Below are positions 23,889 through 35,490 of a stretch of DNA of 64,000 nt, piece by piece. Under the pieces are notes generated by a model, which worked only from the letters and a program-made list of their open reading frames with translations, made no database searches and was not told the origin of the DNA. A program made the position numbers and the translations under genes. Each line of letters starts with the position of its first letter. The first letter of the stretch is position 1. The stretch comes from Arabidopsis thaliana. Its lineage: Eukaryota; Streptophyta; Magnoliopsida; Brassicales; Brassicaceae. Location: assembly GCF_000001735.4 (NCBI RefSeq), contig NC_003076.8:18665835-18729834 (forward strand), given 5' to 3'.

Positions 23889-24887
23889 TCACCCTCCTTC
23901 CCTCTCCAAACTATTCAAAATCGCCGCCACTTCAGAAATCGACGGTCGACTCCTCCGTGAATTCCCGACACAAGCTAAAGCAACCTTCGCTAATCTTATT
24001 ACCAAACTCTTGATCTCACTTTGAACAACAATCCTCGGATCTAAAAGCTCAGCAAATCTCTGTTCTTTAATCAATGGAGTTGCCCATTTCACAATCAATC
24101 CATTTTCACTTCTTCTTCCACTCAAAATCTCCATTAAAACGACGCCGTATCCATACACATCACTCTCTTTGCAATAACCTTCTTCTATATACCCAAAAAT
24201 CCCAGATTTTTCAATCGGAATCAAAAACCCAAATCCGTAATCGCAAATCTTAGCCGTTGATTTCTCGTCTACCAAAACATTCGATGATGTGAATCTACCG
24301 TGAACGATTCTAGGGTTTGCGATTTCGTGTAAATACTCCAATCCTCTCGCTGCTCCCGCCGCGATTTTAAAACGCGTTTTCCATCCAAATTCAACCGCAG
24401 TCGCTGAATTGGAACCTCCGTGTAAGTGATCACTCAAGCTCTTACCTTCTCCGACGAATTCTGTTACGACGATTCTTTCTCCGGGAGCTTCTGAGAATCC
24501 TAAAATCGAAACGACGTTTGGATGATGAGAAGAAGAAAGCGATTTAATAACCGTGGAAAAACCGAAACCCGGTTTACTCAAAACCAAACCGGGATGTATT
24601 CTTTTAACCGCGACGAGATTTTTATGATCTGGAATAATCGCAGCGTAAACCGTTCCTAACCGACCAGAACCGATGATTCGTCGTTGGTTAAATCCGTCGG
24701 TTGCTGAGTCTAATTCGGTTAACGAATAAGAAAGACCAGCCGGTTTGGTTTCTGGAAGAAGATATTCGTCGTCGGACCGGTTTGGTTTTTTTCTGCATAA
24801 TAAGAAGAGGAAGATTATGAGAAGAAGAAGAGAAAGAGAGAGAAGAGACAAAACTGAAGCGTAAGCGATTTTTTCAGATTTGTCCAT
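23889..24887 (-). CDS. Membrane-anchored receptor-like cytoplasmic kinase, probable pseudokinase
   Basis: One exon encodes 332 residues. A hydrophobic segment at residues 11-30 is followed by CRKK, consistent with a single-pass or signal-anchored protein facing the cytosol. The kinase fold is recognisable: glycine loop G73-S-G-R-L-G78 and the VAVK lysine K95. Three key sites deviate. The alpha-C Glu position reads Val113 (FSTVIKSL), HRD reads H196-G-R198 without the catalytic Asp, and DFG reads D216-Y-G218. Asn203 is kept. The pattern predicts ATP binding with weak or no phosphotransfer. It has no ectodomain, unlike full receptor kinases. From memory this is AT5G46080. Confidence 0.88.
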   Translation of the reverse strand: MDKSEKIAYASVLSLLSLSLLLLIIFLFLLCRKKPNRSDDEYLLPETKPAGLSYSLTELDSATDGFNQRRIIGSGRLGTVYAAIIPDHKNLVAVKRIHPGLVLSKPGFGFSTVIKSLSSSHHPNVVSILGFSEAPGERIVVTEFVGEGKSLSDHLHGGSNSATAVEFGWKTRFKIAAGAARGLEYLHEIANPRIVHGRFTSSNVLVDEKSTAKICDYGFGFLIPIEKSGIFGYIEEGYCKESDVYGYGVVLMEILSGRRSENGLIVKWATPLIKEQRFAELLDPRIVVQSEIKSLVIRLAKVALACVGNSRRSRPSISEVAAILNSLEREGG

Positions 24888-27650
24888 TTGATTTCAACAA
24901 AGAAAATAAATGTATGATTATGGATTATGGGTGTTGTGTAATATTTATATACGAAGAGAATAATAAAATAAAATAAAGGTCAAAAAAGACAAAAGGAAAG
25001 AAATTTTCGTCTAGATGGTCAATAAATATTCATGGACTACTCTTTAGGTTAGGAAGAAAAATCTTTACTTTTCATAAATATATGAAAAATATGTTTTTAA
25101 TATTATATATATATATATAGTTATTTTTCACATGGTAAGATTTTTAAATTTGTTAAATTCTAATTTCAGTTTGAGTATTATTTTCATTAAATCATAGAAA
25201 TTACTTAAGATGTTGATTTCTCATAAAGTCATAATATTAATAATCATGCGTAAAAAAAAAAAAAAACATTAACAAACATATTTGTAAAATAGTATGCATA
25301 ATTTCGATTGTCTTTTTCATGGTGTAACTTAAGTTTGTCGGTCCTAAAGAATTTCAAAGTGCAAACGCAAACTATCACATGATGATAGAACATTTAATTC
25401 ATCAATGGATTCTAAAGTAAAAACAAAATAATCAGAAATATGACACACTATATTATTAATTATCATACCGTAAAAGAAAAAAAGTGATCGAAAAAGTTTA
25501 GATAGATCGTCAGAACCACACAAAATCACCGGAAAAGTTGAGAAGTCGAATTTTAAATATGACACATTATATCATACCCTAAAGGCCTAAACTATAAATG
25601 ATATTGAAACTTTACTCATTACCTACTCATTGAAAGCTGAAATTATATTTTTATAAATGTTCATATGATATCAAAACAAATTGACTTACTATTATTTGAT
25701 CTAAACTAGTGTTCAACTTATACTACATGTATTAAGATCAAAAGAATGTGTTGTAAAAATCACACACTGAAAAGCTAATTAAGAGTATATTAAATCTAAC
25801 TAATGCCATTTATATAAGAATGAAAGAAGGACCCATCTAACTTTGGCAGGTGAAACTCGCACCTATATAACTAATGCCATTTATATAAATTATAGTTATT
25901 TATTTCCCCCTTTTGATAAGTGTATATATACATATCACGAAATGTTTACCTACTATGTATTAACCTATGTTGTACAGTGTTTCGAATTTCCCATCAAGAA
26001 TATGTTGGATTCTTTTTGGAAGAAAGTGGAGCATTTCAACTACTAGAGAATGAACAAAATATAATCTACGTTCTAAGATCTTAATTTTTTACTTGAAAAA
26101 TGAATATTTGTTTGTAAAGTAATCACATATCTTAATTCTTATATACATTTTCTGACTATACAATAATATGAGCTAAATAGTAGTATATCTAAGATCAAAC
26201 GATGACTACGGATCGGACTACGGTTACGTTTGCCATATATACAAGCACCCTAAATCCTGAAATTCTTAGTAAACATTTTACTAATGCTCCACTACTATAA
26301 TATTGGTACGTTAGTTAAACCATCAAAAATTTCCTTAAAAATTCCAAAATTACTTAAAGATATATGTGAAGATATACCAAACCTATATTGTTTATTATCT
26401 AAAGCCCATGCTCACCAATAATAATCATTGAACTATAAAATTATTTTATTTCATTCATTACCTATGTCCGTAGATTCTCTCTTTTCGAAACAAAAAGTAA
26501 TACTAAAATAGTGTTGCAAAAACGAAGACAGATGCACTGTATCGTCCATCTTTGAGAGTTTTCATTTTAGTGTTTTCATTCATATTCATGTCAAGGAGAC
26601 CCATGGGCCATGACTGATTACTCTGATGGCTCAATCTATACAATTAGAGATTTTAACAATAAATACTTTAGAGATCTTTAGCTCAAACATAAAGATTAAA
26701 CAAAATACTCATTTACTAAAAGAGCTTAACCAGAATCCAACATTTATCTGGATCTGAACTGGATCCAGTATGAACCAAGAAACATTTGGTTTGAATCCAG
26801 TCTAATCTAAAAAAATATTGGATTCATAATGCAGTTCAAACATGTTTTTTTTTTGAAGTAGTTTTCTTGCAAGACCAAAGAAACCATTTAAAGAGAGTCT
26901 AAAATCTAAATCATTCAAAACCTGTAGAATCCCATTCAAAATAGTTGGGCTTCTTGTTAAGGATTCTTTGTATGGGCTTTTAGTTGGCATATCAAAATGC
27001 TCCAAAACATTTCCTTGGGAAATAATAATCCCAAATATTTTCCAAGACATTTCGTTTCTCTGTCTTTTTTTTTCTTTGTCAACGACACTTCTCGTAAATT
27101 AGTTCGTTAATATTTGAAATATCATAATGAAAAAATGTAACGTGCAAGTCTAATCGCATGACACACCCAAGAATGCGTACAACTAAACTGATTTTGACGT
27201 TAGTTAACATTTATAGAAATAATAATTTAATTACAAACAAGTGCTTTGTCAACGTGTAATATTTTATTACGTTAAGGACATTTTTACATTAAATAGTATG
27301 TTTTAGCAAATGATTACGTATAGATTATAATCTTACTTGGCCTCCACGAAGGAATTACTCGAAATTATCCAAAGGCTTTGAAGACATTTTCCAAACATCA
27401 ATAAAAAAAATGTTCATGGGAATTTCAAAATCAGAATCACATTCCCAAACTATTTAATAAATCCAATCATGCAACCAAAAATTATAATCCTTTTGTAGAC
27501 AAGGTCAAAAGCTTATCCTTCACATAAACAAATGACTACAAACTTGCTTGCAATACATAACAAAGTAAGCAGCCATAAGTTACATTAAAACACAAGCATT
27601 TGCTCAAAACAACAAAGCACCTGGAAATAGAGATTTGAATCTCGAGTATT
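24888..27650. other. Long intergenic region, no gene seen
   Basis: About 2.7 kb of AT-rich DNA separates two divergent genes. A (TA)n stretch lies near 25103-25119. The 21-bp word TAACTAATGCCATTTATATAA occurs near 25798 and again near 25868. A minus-strand frame at 26802-27050 reads somewhat protein-like but has no recognisable family and may be a transposon scrap. Confidence 0.45.
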
Positions 27651-28295
27651 ATGGAGATTAATGTTGATGAAGAAGCTGGGATCATCAAAGAAGAAACAGT
27701 TCCACTCCTGGATGATCAAAATCGAAATCGGGACTTACCTGACATAGAAAGGAACACTATGATGCAAAAGGCAATAGGTAAGACTTTTCAGACAACAGCT
27801 AATCTAGCTAATCTTTTACCTACGGGGACAGTTCTTGCATTCCAGATTTTATCGCCAATTTGCACAAACGTTGGACGCTGCGATCTAACTAGCAGATTCA
27901 TGACTGCGTTGCTAGTTTCCATCTGCGGATTCTCTTGTTTCATACTTAGCTTCACAGATTCTTACAAGGATTTGAATGGTAGTGTCTGCTATGGATTTGC
28001 AACAATCCATGGTTTCTGGATCATTGATGGCTCAGCTACTCTTCCTCAAGAACTTTCCAAAAGCTACAAACTACGGTTTATCGACTTCGTACATGCCATT
28101 ATGTCGTTTCTGGTTTTTGGAGCCGTGGTTTTGTTTGATCAGAATGTGGTTAACTGTTTCTATCCCGAACCATCAGCTGAAGTAGTGGAGCTTCTCACAA
28201 CTTTGCCTGTAGCTGTAGGAGTCTTCTGCAGTATGGTGTTCGCTAAATTTCCAACTACACGCCACGGTATTGGTTTTCCCCTCTCTGCTAAATGA
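27651..28295 (+). CDS. DMP6: DMP family membrane protein (DUF679)
   Basis: The intronless gene encodes 214 residues, the usual size for DMP proteins. An acidic cytosolic N-terminus with a PLLDD dileucine-type signal (residues 18-22) is followed by four hydrophobic segments near residues 58-74, 82-102, 154-175 and 180-203. The family landmarks LANLLPTGTVLAFQ and YGFATIHGFW are present. DMP proteins remodel endomembranes during senescence and, in some members, act in gamete fusion. DMP6 is the symbol I recall for AT5G46090. Its 3' end converges on the PPR gene 187 bp away. Confidence 0.9.
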   Translation: MEINVDEEAGIIKEETVPLLDDQNRNRDLPDIERNTMMQKAIGKTFQTTANLANLLPTGTVLAFQILSPICTNVGRCDLTSRFMTALLVSICGFSCFILSFTDSYKDLNGSVCYGFATIHGFWIIDGSATLPQELSKSYKLRFIDFVHAIMSFLVFGAVVLFDQNVVNCFYPEPSAEVVELLTTLPVAVGVFCSMVFAKFPTTRHGIGFPLSAK

Positions 28296-28481
28296 TGTTC
28301 TGAATCAAAATGTAAAAATCCTCATAATTCTTTTGGAATTTCTGAAATTCTCTGTTGTATTTTGTGATTTACCATTTCTTCTGAGATGATCTCTTGATTA
28401 GAATATCTCAATGTTTGTGTAAGTTGTTCCATCCGACATGTTTGTTTCAGCTGTCTTCATCTAATCTTCCATGCACTAAAC

Positions 28482-29900
28482 TTAGATATCCAAATCTCTG
28501 AGAAGAGTATCTGAAGCCTCTCCTACAATCGTTTTATCCAATGTGTGACCTATAAGTAGCTTCCATGTTCCTTTACTTGGAATACACCCATCAGTCACTA
28601 TTTCATCGACTAATTGAACAGCTTTCTGGAATTCACCCTTTTTGCACAAACACTTCACCAAAGATTCTAGTGTTTCAACCTCAACCGAGATTCCTCTACT
28701 CCTCATGCTAAGATATAGAGTAAATGCACGACTTGGATAGTTTGCACAAAGACCTCGGACTACTTCATTACTTGTCTTAACATGGATGTTCCAGGTTAAA
28801 CGATTTGGAGTAATTCCTCCAAGAATCATCTCGTCAAGGAAATTGGCAGCTTCACGAAACTTACTAATAGCACAGAACCCACTGATTACTTTCCCATATA
28901 ATCCAGCATCAGGTTTCAAACCCTGAAGATTCATTCTATCAAGAAGTTCAACGGCTTCTTGAATCTTCTGCTCCTTACAGAGACCAGTGATCAAAGTGGT
29001 ATACGTTACCATGTTTGGCCTGCAGCCTCTAGCCATCATCATCTCAAATAGTTCCATGGCTTGCAAAGAACGCCCATCTTTGCAAAGACCGTCCATCAAA
29101 GAACTGTACGTGAAAACATTCGGCTCAATGCCTTTACTTTTCATCTCTTCTAGATATCTCATAGCTTCATCAACATTTTTCGATCCACACAAACCGTTAA
29201 TCAGAGAAGTATAGGTAACAACAGTTGGTGCACAGTCTTTCTCAACCATCTCTGTAAACAACTTCTTCGCCTCATCTATCCTTCCGAACCTACACAAACC
29301 ACTAATCAAGGTTCCATATGTGTAAGAATCCGGATCACACCCTCTCTTAGGCATTTCAAGAAAAATCTTAAGACCAGCATCCACAGTTCCGTCATTTCTG
29401 CAAAGAGCTTTAATCAAAACATTGAGAGATGCCACAGTAGGAGGCAAACCAATCTCTCTCATATTCTTGTAAAACTTAAATGCCAAATTTAACTGATTCT
29501 CTTCCACGAGAATGGCAAGAACAGTGACATAAGCCTTCTGGCTAGGATCACAATCAAAATCCTTCATTTTGTGAAAAACCCTTAAAGAATCAAACGGCCT
29601 ATGAACCCGACCATACCCTCGACATATCGAAAGCAATATATCTTCACTAACAACACAATTCTCAATCTTCATTCTAACAATCAGATCTTCAGCTGCTTTG
29701 AACTTATTAGCAGAGACCAACCTCAAGACCATATAACCAAAAGAACTCTGATCATGTACGTACCCATTTGCGTATTCCGCCGTTGCGGAATCAAAAACTG
29801 CCATAGACTTCTCCACATCTTTTTCAGCTCGCATCAGTTTGATAACCTGTGAAGGCGTGATGTTCTTTGACCACTTGAACATCATCACTTTGCTACCCAT
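28482..29900 (-). CDS. Pentatricopeptide repeat (P-class) protein
   Basis: A single open exon of 472 residues consists almost wholly of about eleven tandem 35-residue PPR motifs. Clear examples contain VVTYTSLINGLC, VFTYSSLMDGLCKDG and MVTYTTLITGLCKE with the canonical P-class PN/PD spacers. No E, DYW or other editing domain follows. PPR proteins bind organellar RNA sequence-specifically. The N-terminus (MGSKVMMFKWSKNIT) is not a classic transit peptide, so the compartment is uncertain. The minus-strand leader has a telo-box-like AAACCCTA near 30163-30170 and a possible 5'-UTR intron donor beside it. From memory this is AT5G46100. Confidence 0.92.
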   Translation of the reverse strand: MGSKVMMFKWSKNITPSQVIKLMRAEKDVEKSMAVFDSATAEYANGYVHDQSSFGYMVLRLVSANKFKAAEDLIVRMKIENCVVSEDILLSICRGYGRVHRPFDSLRVFHKMKDFDCDPSQKAYVTVLAILVEENQLNLAFKFYKNMREIGLPPTVASLNVLIKALCRNDGTVDAGLKIFLEMPKRGCDPDSYTYGTLISGLCRFGRIDEAKKLFTEMVEKDCAPTVVTYTSLINGLCGSKNVDEAMRYLEEMKSKGIEPNVFTYSSLMDGLCKDGRSLQAMELFEMMMARGCRPNMVTYTTLITGLCKEQKIQEAVELLDRMNLQGLKPDAGLYGKVISGFCAISKFREAANFLDEMILGGITPNRLTWNIHVKTSNEVVRGLCANYPSRAFTLYLSMRSRGISVEVETLESLVKCLCKKGEFQKAVQLVDEIVTDGCIPSKGTWKLLIGHTLDKTIVGEASDTLLRDLDI

Positions 29901-31510
29901 TACTAAACAATGATACCTTCCAACAATAGCAAAGAATACACCTTTTTATAGAGAAGAATCTCAGCTACGCATTACGTCGAACAGGTTGTGTGCATAAACG
30001 ATTTCGATAGGCTCAAACCAAATGAAAGAAACACAGACCAGAAAAATCATTTGATCTTCAAAACATACGAGTTCCAAAAGTGAAGGAAGCAACAATGAAA
30101 CTCGTTACGAACTAGAAGGTTAATCAAATTGCCGGAGAAGAATCGCTCACCAGTTTTGGCTAGGGTTTATGAAATGGGAGACTTTAGCTGCAAAGAGAAG
30201 AGTCTCTGGACGATTTAGAGGGTGTCTCTCTAACAGGCAACAAAGTACATATTATTACAGTATTAACCAAATTTAAACGAATTAAGTGTCAACAAAAGCT
30301 TATATAAAAAATTTAAAGTTTAAAAATTATAAAATATGTCAACAATATTTTAGTACTTAAAATTATTATGCGAAATATTTAGATCAATGGACTACTCATC
30401 TAATATATTTGCACCTAATTTTAAAGTATAAATTCAACCAATAATTAGAAAATGATAGCTTATACTCAAATTCAACAAATTATATATAAATGTATAGATA
30501 CTACAATATCATTAACAAAAGTCACCTTAAATAAATACACATATCTTTTATGTTCTCTATTGTTTTGCGTACGCTAACACAATTTCTCATATGCAAAAGG
30601 ATGAATGAGTAACAAATTACCTCATAAGAACAATCATCTTTGCTTACATACTAATACAATAATCACTCAATCAACCAATAACATCAATCACATAGGTTTA
30701 CATACAATAATCACTCAATCAACTTCATAAGAAGAATCATGTTTACTTAATTCATCAATTATCCCCAAAAACACTACTATTAAGTATAAACTATAACATA
30801 TTTGTAGTGATGGGTCAACATTTTTATCATATTTAAACTCGGGTTTCCTCAAATCGAGAAATAGTGAACATGTAATATTAATTTTAAATCGCAATTACAG
30901 AAATTAATTGAATTTGGTCAAATGGACAGAATTTTATAAATTGGGTGGAACTAGAAAAAAAAAAAAAAAGAGTATAGGGTGAATTGAGTACATGAAAGTA
31001 CATGGTAATCCTAGTTAAACGCATAATACATGTGGGTTCATTTGTATTTTTTTGTAACTTACGAGTAAACTGGCTACAACAAAAAAAAATTAGAAGATTT
31101 TTTTGTTTTGTAGAAAACCCTAATTTTAGTTATAGTTGTATAACTTTGATAAAATTATAAAATTGTATTACGAAAAAAGTAATAAGATATTCAAAAAAGC
31201 CTAGAATAACGTATATGACTATGAGCATGAAACTGCAAGTCAAATGCTGACAGACAACCATAAACAAAAGAAATTAAATAGAGATACCTTTAAAATAAGT
31301 AAAATTTCATTTATAAAAAATCTACTTTCTTGTGAATCTGTCACGTTCAATAATTTGAAGACCACTCAACATACAAGGTAAATAATGAAAAATAAAATCT
31401 ACCAAAATTTCAATTATTATTATCTTCCAAAAAAACAAAATTATACAGATGATGATGGTGATATGGAACTTCGATTGGCTAATATTCACTGTGTCTCTAA
31501 AAACCATCCA
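29901..31510. other. Intergenic between divergent PPR and TPT genes
   Basis: No gene is seen. A short direct repeat, ACAATAATCACTCAATCAAC, occurs near 30656 and 30704. A/T homopolymers occur near 30957 and 31081. Confidence 0.5.
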
Positions 31511-31575
31511 CTTATCAAGATAAGATGGACCCTACACTCATCCAATCTAAACCAGTATCTCAAGATTCTTATCTA
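31511..31575 (+). promoter_or_regulatory. GATAAG (I-box) cluster upstream of the TPT gene
   Basis: CTTATC-AA-GATAAG at 31511-31524 is a perfect inverted pair of I-box cores, and another CTTATC follows near 31569. They lie about 200-260 bp upstream of the start codon. I-boxes are known in light-regulated photosynthesis promoters, fitting a chloroplast triose-phosphate exporter. Function is inferred only. Confidence 0.4.
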
Positions 31576-31771
31576 ATTACATCATTCTCTACCGTTAGAT
31601 GAAATTGACCATTAACCCTACCATAACTCCATACACCGCGAGATACTGGATTAACCAAATCGAGATCATCGTAGCCGTCCGATCAACAAGTACCATCTCT
31701 TGAAATACTCGAAATCCTCATAAGTCCGTCCCTCTTTGCTCTCACTATCAAAACTCTGAATTTCGATTTCA

Positions 31772-34378
31772 ATGGAGTCACGCGTGCTGTTACGCGCCAC
31801 CGCGAATGTCGTTGGAATTCCGAAATTGAGACGACCAATCGGAGCGATCCACCGTCAATTCAGCACTGCATCGTCTTCCTCGTTCTCGGTTAAACCAATC
31901 GGAGGAATCGGAGAGGGAGCGAATCTGATCTCCGGTCGTCAGCTTCGTCCAATTCTTCTTCTCGATTCGTCGGCGATCAACGGAGGAGAGAAAAGAGAAA
32001 TTCTCAAACCGGTTAAAGCCGCCGCTGCTGAAGGTGGAGATACCGCTGGGTAAGAGGTCCGTTTCTAGCTTACTCGGTGTTGACTCATTTGACTCGGATG
32101 ATCTGAACTCATTTATTTCGCAGGGATGCTAAAGTTGGATTCCTCGCCAAGTATCCATGGCTAGTCACTGGATTCTTCTTCTTCATGTGGTACGTATCAT
32201 TCACGCGCTTTTCTTAAAACGTTATCCTGCGCACTTTAGCAGATTCTTATGATTTTACCGCCAAGTTTTGGTTTAGTGCGAATTGACGCTTTTATCCTCA
32301 TTTGGTATTTACAGGTACTTCTTGAATGTGATTTTCAACATCCTTAACAAGAAGATCTATAATTACTTCCCTTATCCCTAGTAAGTTCTTACACATTTTT
32401 ATTTTTGGATTAATGTTTTAAGAGTTAATTGCAAATTTTCATATTTTGATCTACAACTTATATTCTGTGGTCCTAATTTTTTTTTTTTTTTGGGGCCAAA
32501 TATTATTCTGTTGGTCCGATTAAGAATCGAATCTGAATATTATATCAAAAGAATAAATTTGTTCATCTCAAAAAGAAAAAAGAATTCATTTGTCTTTTAT
32601 TAATTTTAAATATAAATTAATTATGCCTTTTTACAAAATAATAATAATAATAATGTTGTGTTATTTTTGTTTCAGTTTTGTATCGGTGATACACTTGTTC
32701 GTGGGAGTTGTTTACTGCTTGATCAGCTGGTCCGTGGGTCTTCCTAAACGTGCCGTAAGTTCGTTCATCTCTCTTTATAGCTCACTTTACAGTTTTGAGT
32801 TTATATAAAAGCAAAATGAAAAATAGTGGGGCGTTCCGAGAATCGAACTCGGGACCTCTCGCACCCAAAGCGAGAATCATACCACTAGACCAAACGCCCA
32901 ATTGTTATTACTTTGAATGTTAGTGTACTTATCGCTTGAGTTTACATTGGCTCATGTGAATGATTTGATGGTTGCAGCCGATTGACTCGAACCTCCTCAA
33001 GGTATTGATACCAGTCGCAGTCTGTCACGCCTTAGGCCATGTCACTAGCAATGTCTCTTTCGCTGCGGTTGCTGTCTCCTTCACTCACACCATCAAAGGT
33101 ATTTTTTAAACAAATTTATACAACATAAAAAATAACATTTCACTGAATCAAAATCTAACATTCATACTTTTGCGAAAACGCAGCACTTGAGCCATTCTTC
33201 AATGCGGCTGCTTCTCAATTCATTATGGGACAATCCATCCCCATAACACTATGGTTGTCTCTAGCTCCTGTTGTTCTTGGTAAACACTCAATCAAACTCT
33301 TTCCATGTTTCTTGTGTCCTAAGTTTATTGGATTAACCTTTAAAATGTTGCAGGTGTTGCAATGGCTTCACTAACTGAGCTATCATTCAACTGGCTCGGT
33401 TTCATCAGTGCTATGATATCAAACATTTCTTTCACTTACCGAAGCATCTTCTCCAAGAAAGCCATGGTTCTTCATTCTTCCCCTCTACATTTTTTACGCT
33501 ACTAAATCATGTTAAGGTTTGATTTCGGAAACTGTATTGTGTTTTTGCAGACTGATATGGACAGTACAAATGTCTACGCTTACATCTCCATCATCGCACT
33601 CTTCGTCTGCATTCCTCCTGCCATCATCGTTAAGTCACTTTCATTATTTCTCACTAGTTACGTATGAAAGAAGTAATGTCTTTTTTTTTGTTATTAATTA
33701 GGGTTTCTGGTTAAAATTTGTTCTTAGGTTGAAGGTCCTAAACTACTTAACCATGGTTTCGCCGACGCGATTGCTAAAGTTGGAATGACTAAATTCATCT
33801 CTGATCTCTTCTGGGTTGGAATGTTTTACCATCTCTACAATCAGGTAATGTAAAACTCAAGTTACAATCTTTAACCATAAACTTGCGTTTATAAAGGAAA
33901 CTAAAACATTGAGGAAACCACGGTTGCAGCTGGCTACCAATACCTTGGAGAGGGTTGCACCGCTGACTCACGCGGTTGGAAACGTTCTGAAACGTGTGTT
34001 CGTGATCGGTTTCTCCATCGTTATCTTCGGTACAAGATTACTAACCTCTCTTCATATATTTTTACTTATTAGACCAATCCCGAATGAAGCAATTCAAATA
34101 CTTTTACTTGTCAAATATTTGCAGGAAACAAGATATCGACACAGACAGGTATAGGAACAGGAATAGCCATTGCTGGAGTTGCAATGTACTCTATCATTAA
34201 GGCCAAGATCGAAGAAGAGAAACGGGTCAGTTCATTATTCGCATTAGCTCAATTTTCATTACATAGCTTAAGAAATTTTGCTTACTATTAAAGATATAAA
34301 TTGTTTTGGATCTTGAGAAAAAGATGATTAATATGAGAACTGGATCTTCTTTTGCTACAGCAAGGAAAGAAAGCATAG
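31772..34378 (+). CDS. TPT: Chloroplast triose-phosphate/phosphate translocator
   Basis: Twelve exons encode 410 residues. They are 31772-32049, 32124-32189, 32315-32380, 32676-32754, 32978-33098, 33184-33279, 33354-33466, 33551-33628, 33728-33844, 33930-34029, 34125-34225 and 34361-34378. The first 90 or so residues are a Ser/Arg-rich transit peptide, and the mature part has about ten membrane helices. The protein exchanges stromal triose phosphate for cytosolic phosphate at the inner envelope, exporting photosynthate. THTIK with K203 and NVLKR with K359-R360 match phosphate-coordinating positions known from the Galdieria structure. The last exon adds only QGKKA. From memory this is AT5G46110 (also APE2). 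A tRNA gene lies antisense in intron 4. Confidence 0.95.
32828..32899 (-). tRNA. tRNA-Pro (anticodon TGG), nested in a TPT intron
   Basis: The minus-strand 72-nt sequence begins GGGCGTT and pairs seven bases with AACGCCC before discriminator C. The anticodon stem CTCGC/GCGAG encloses the loop TTTGGGT, giving anticodon TGG (proline). The A box reads TGGTCTAGTGG and the T arm contains GTTCGATTC (B box). A TTTTT pol III terminator follows immediately (revcomp of 32818-32822). No intron is present and CCA is not encoded, as expected for a nuclear gene. It lies antisense inside intron 4 (32755-32977) of the TPT gene. Confidence 0.95.
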
Positions 34379-35490
34379 AAAGCAGCTGAAGACGGCGGTC
34401 GACAGTTGCATAAACAAGTTCTCCGATGGATATATATATATCTATATAATAAATAACCAAATGCAATAGTATGTTGTATTGTACCATCAACCATTGTTTT
34501 CGAGTTTTTCCTTTCTTTGTTTTTTTTTTGCTTTCTGAAAAGTTATATATAAATTTTTTATTCTGCTTCTTCTCTTTTTAATGGAGAACATTTTCATTTC
34601 CATTTCTTCTGATATGCAATTATCTTAACGGATAAAAGGCATAATAATGTATTTATTTGCTCTTTCTCTTGGAGCATATACCCATCATCGTGACGTAGAG
34701 CTTGAGGTTTAATTTATTTCTTATAACATTTTTCTCCTTGCTAATTTTGTTTTTCAACTAGTAATTTGTTATATATTATTTTTGTAATTTATATGCGTTA
34801 TAAAATTTGTTACTGCTCGGTCAATAGACTTAACAAGTTGGTCTGGGTTGTGTGGAATTTTACCATGTCGTCTTCCGTTGCGTTCTCCCCAAATAGAATG
34901 AGTCGTAGCCTGAAACACATGAGTATATAACGGATGATGAGTGATAGTATGTCCCCGAAGCTAAAACAGACAAAAGTTAAATTTATGACACATTAACAAC
35001 AATGAAGCGTTGTTTTTTTTTTTGTTTGAGAAATGGGTTTCTTGAATCATGGGCTGCCACAAAAACCGTTTATAACTCTAATTTGCATAATGATTCACCA
35101 TATAATGTATACGACGTACACCACAACAAAGTTAGTAACCCATGTTTATTTCTCTCTGTTTTTGTAACGATATTAATGTTAGATAAATAAGTGTAATGAA
35201 TTTATGAATAAATTTTTTCTAATGTATACTTTCGGTGGTCGATCATTCGAATTGCTTTTCCGCAAATCAAGCAACCAAACTAATTAAACTCTTTAGTCTC
35301 TTTTCGTTACTTTCTCATCACTCTTTTTTTGTGAACCCATCATTTGTTTTTGTACCGGGCGTTTGGTAATATATGTCTAACTAATTTGACCAATTAACTC
35401 GACCTAATGTTTGGTAATTTACAACAAAAAAAGAGGCAAAAAACCATATATATGTATAATCTCTAATTGACCAACATAAACCACAAAAAA
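34379..35490. other. Intergenic between TPT and the small secreted-type gene
   Basis: The left part is TPT 3' UTR. The rest is AT-rich, with no gene seen and only short low-complexity frames. Confidence 0.5.

Noticed and set aside
26802-27050. Minus-strand 82-codon frame
   Set aside because: It reads partly protein-like but matches no family I know, and the flanks give no transposon ends; left as unresolved intergenic DNA.
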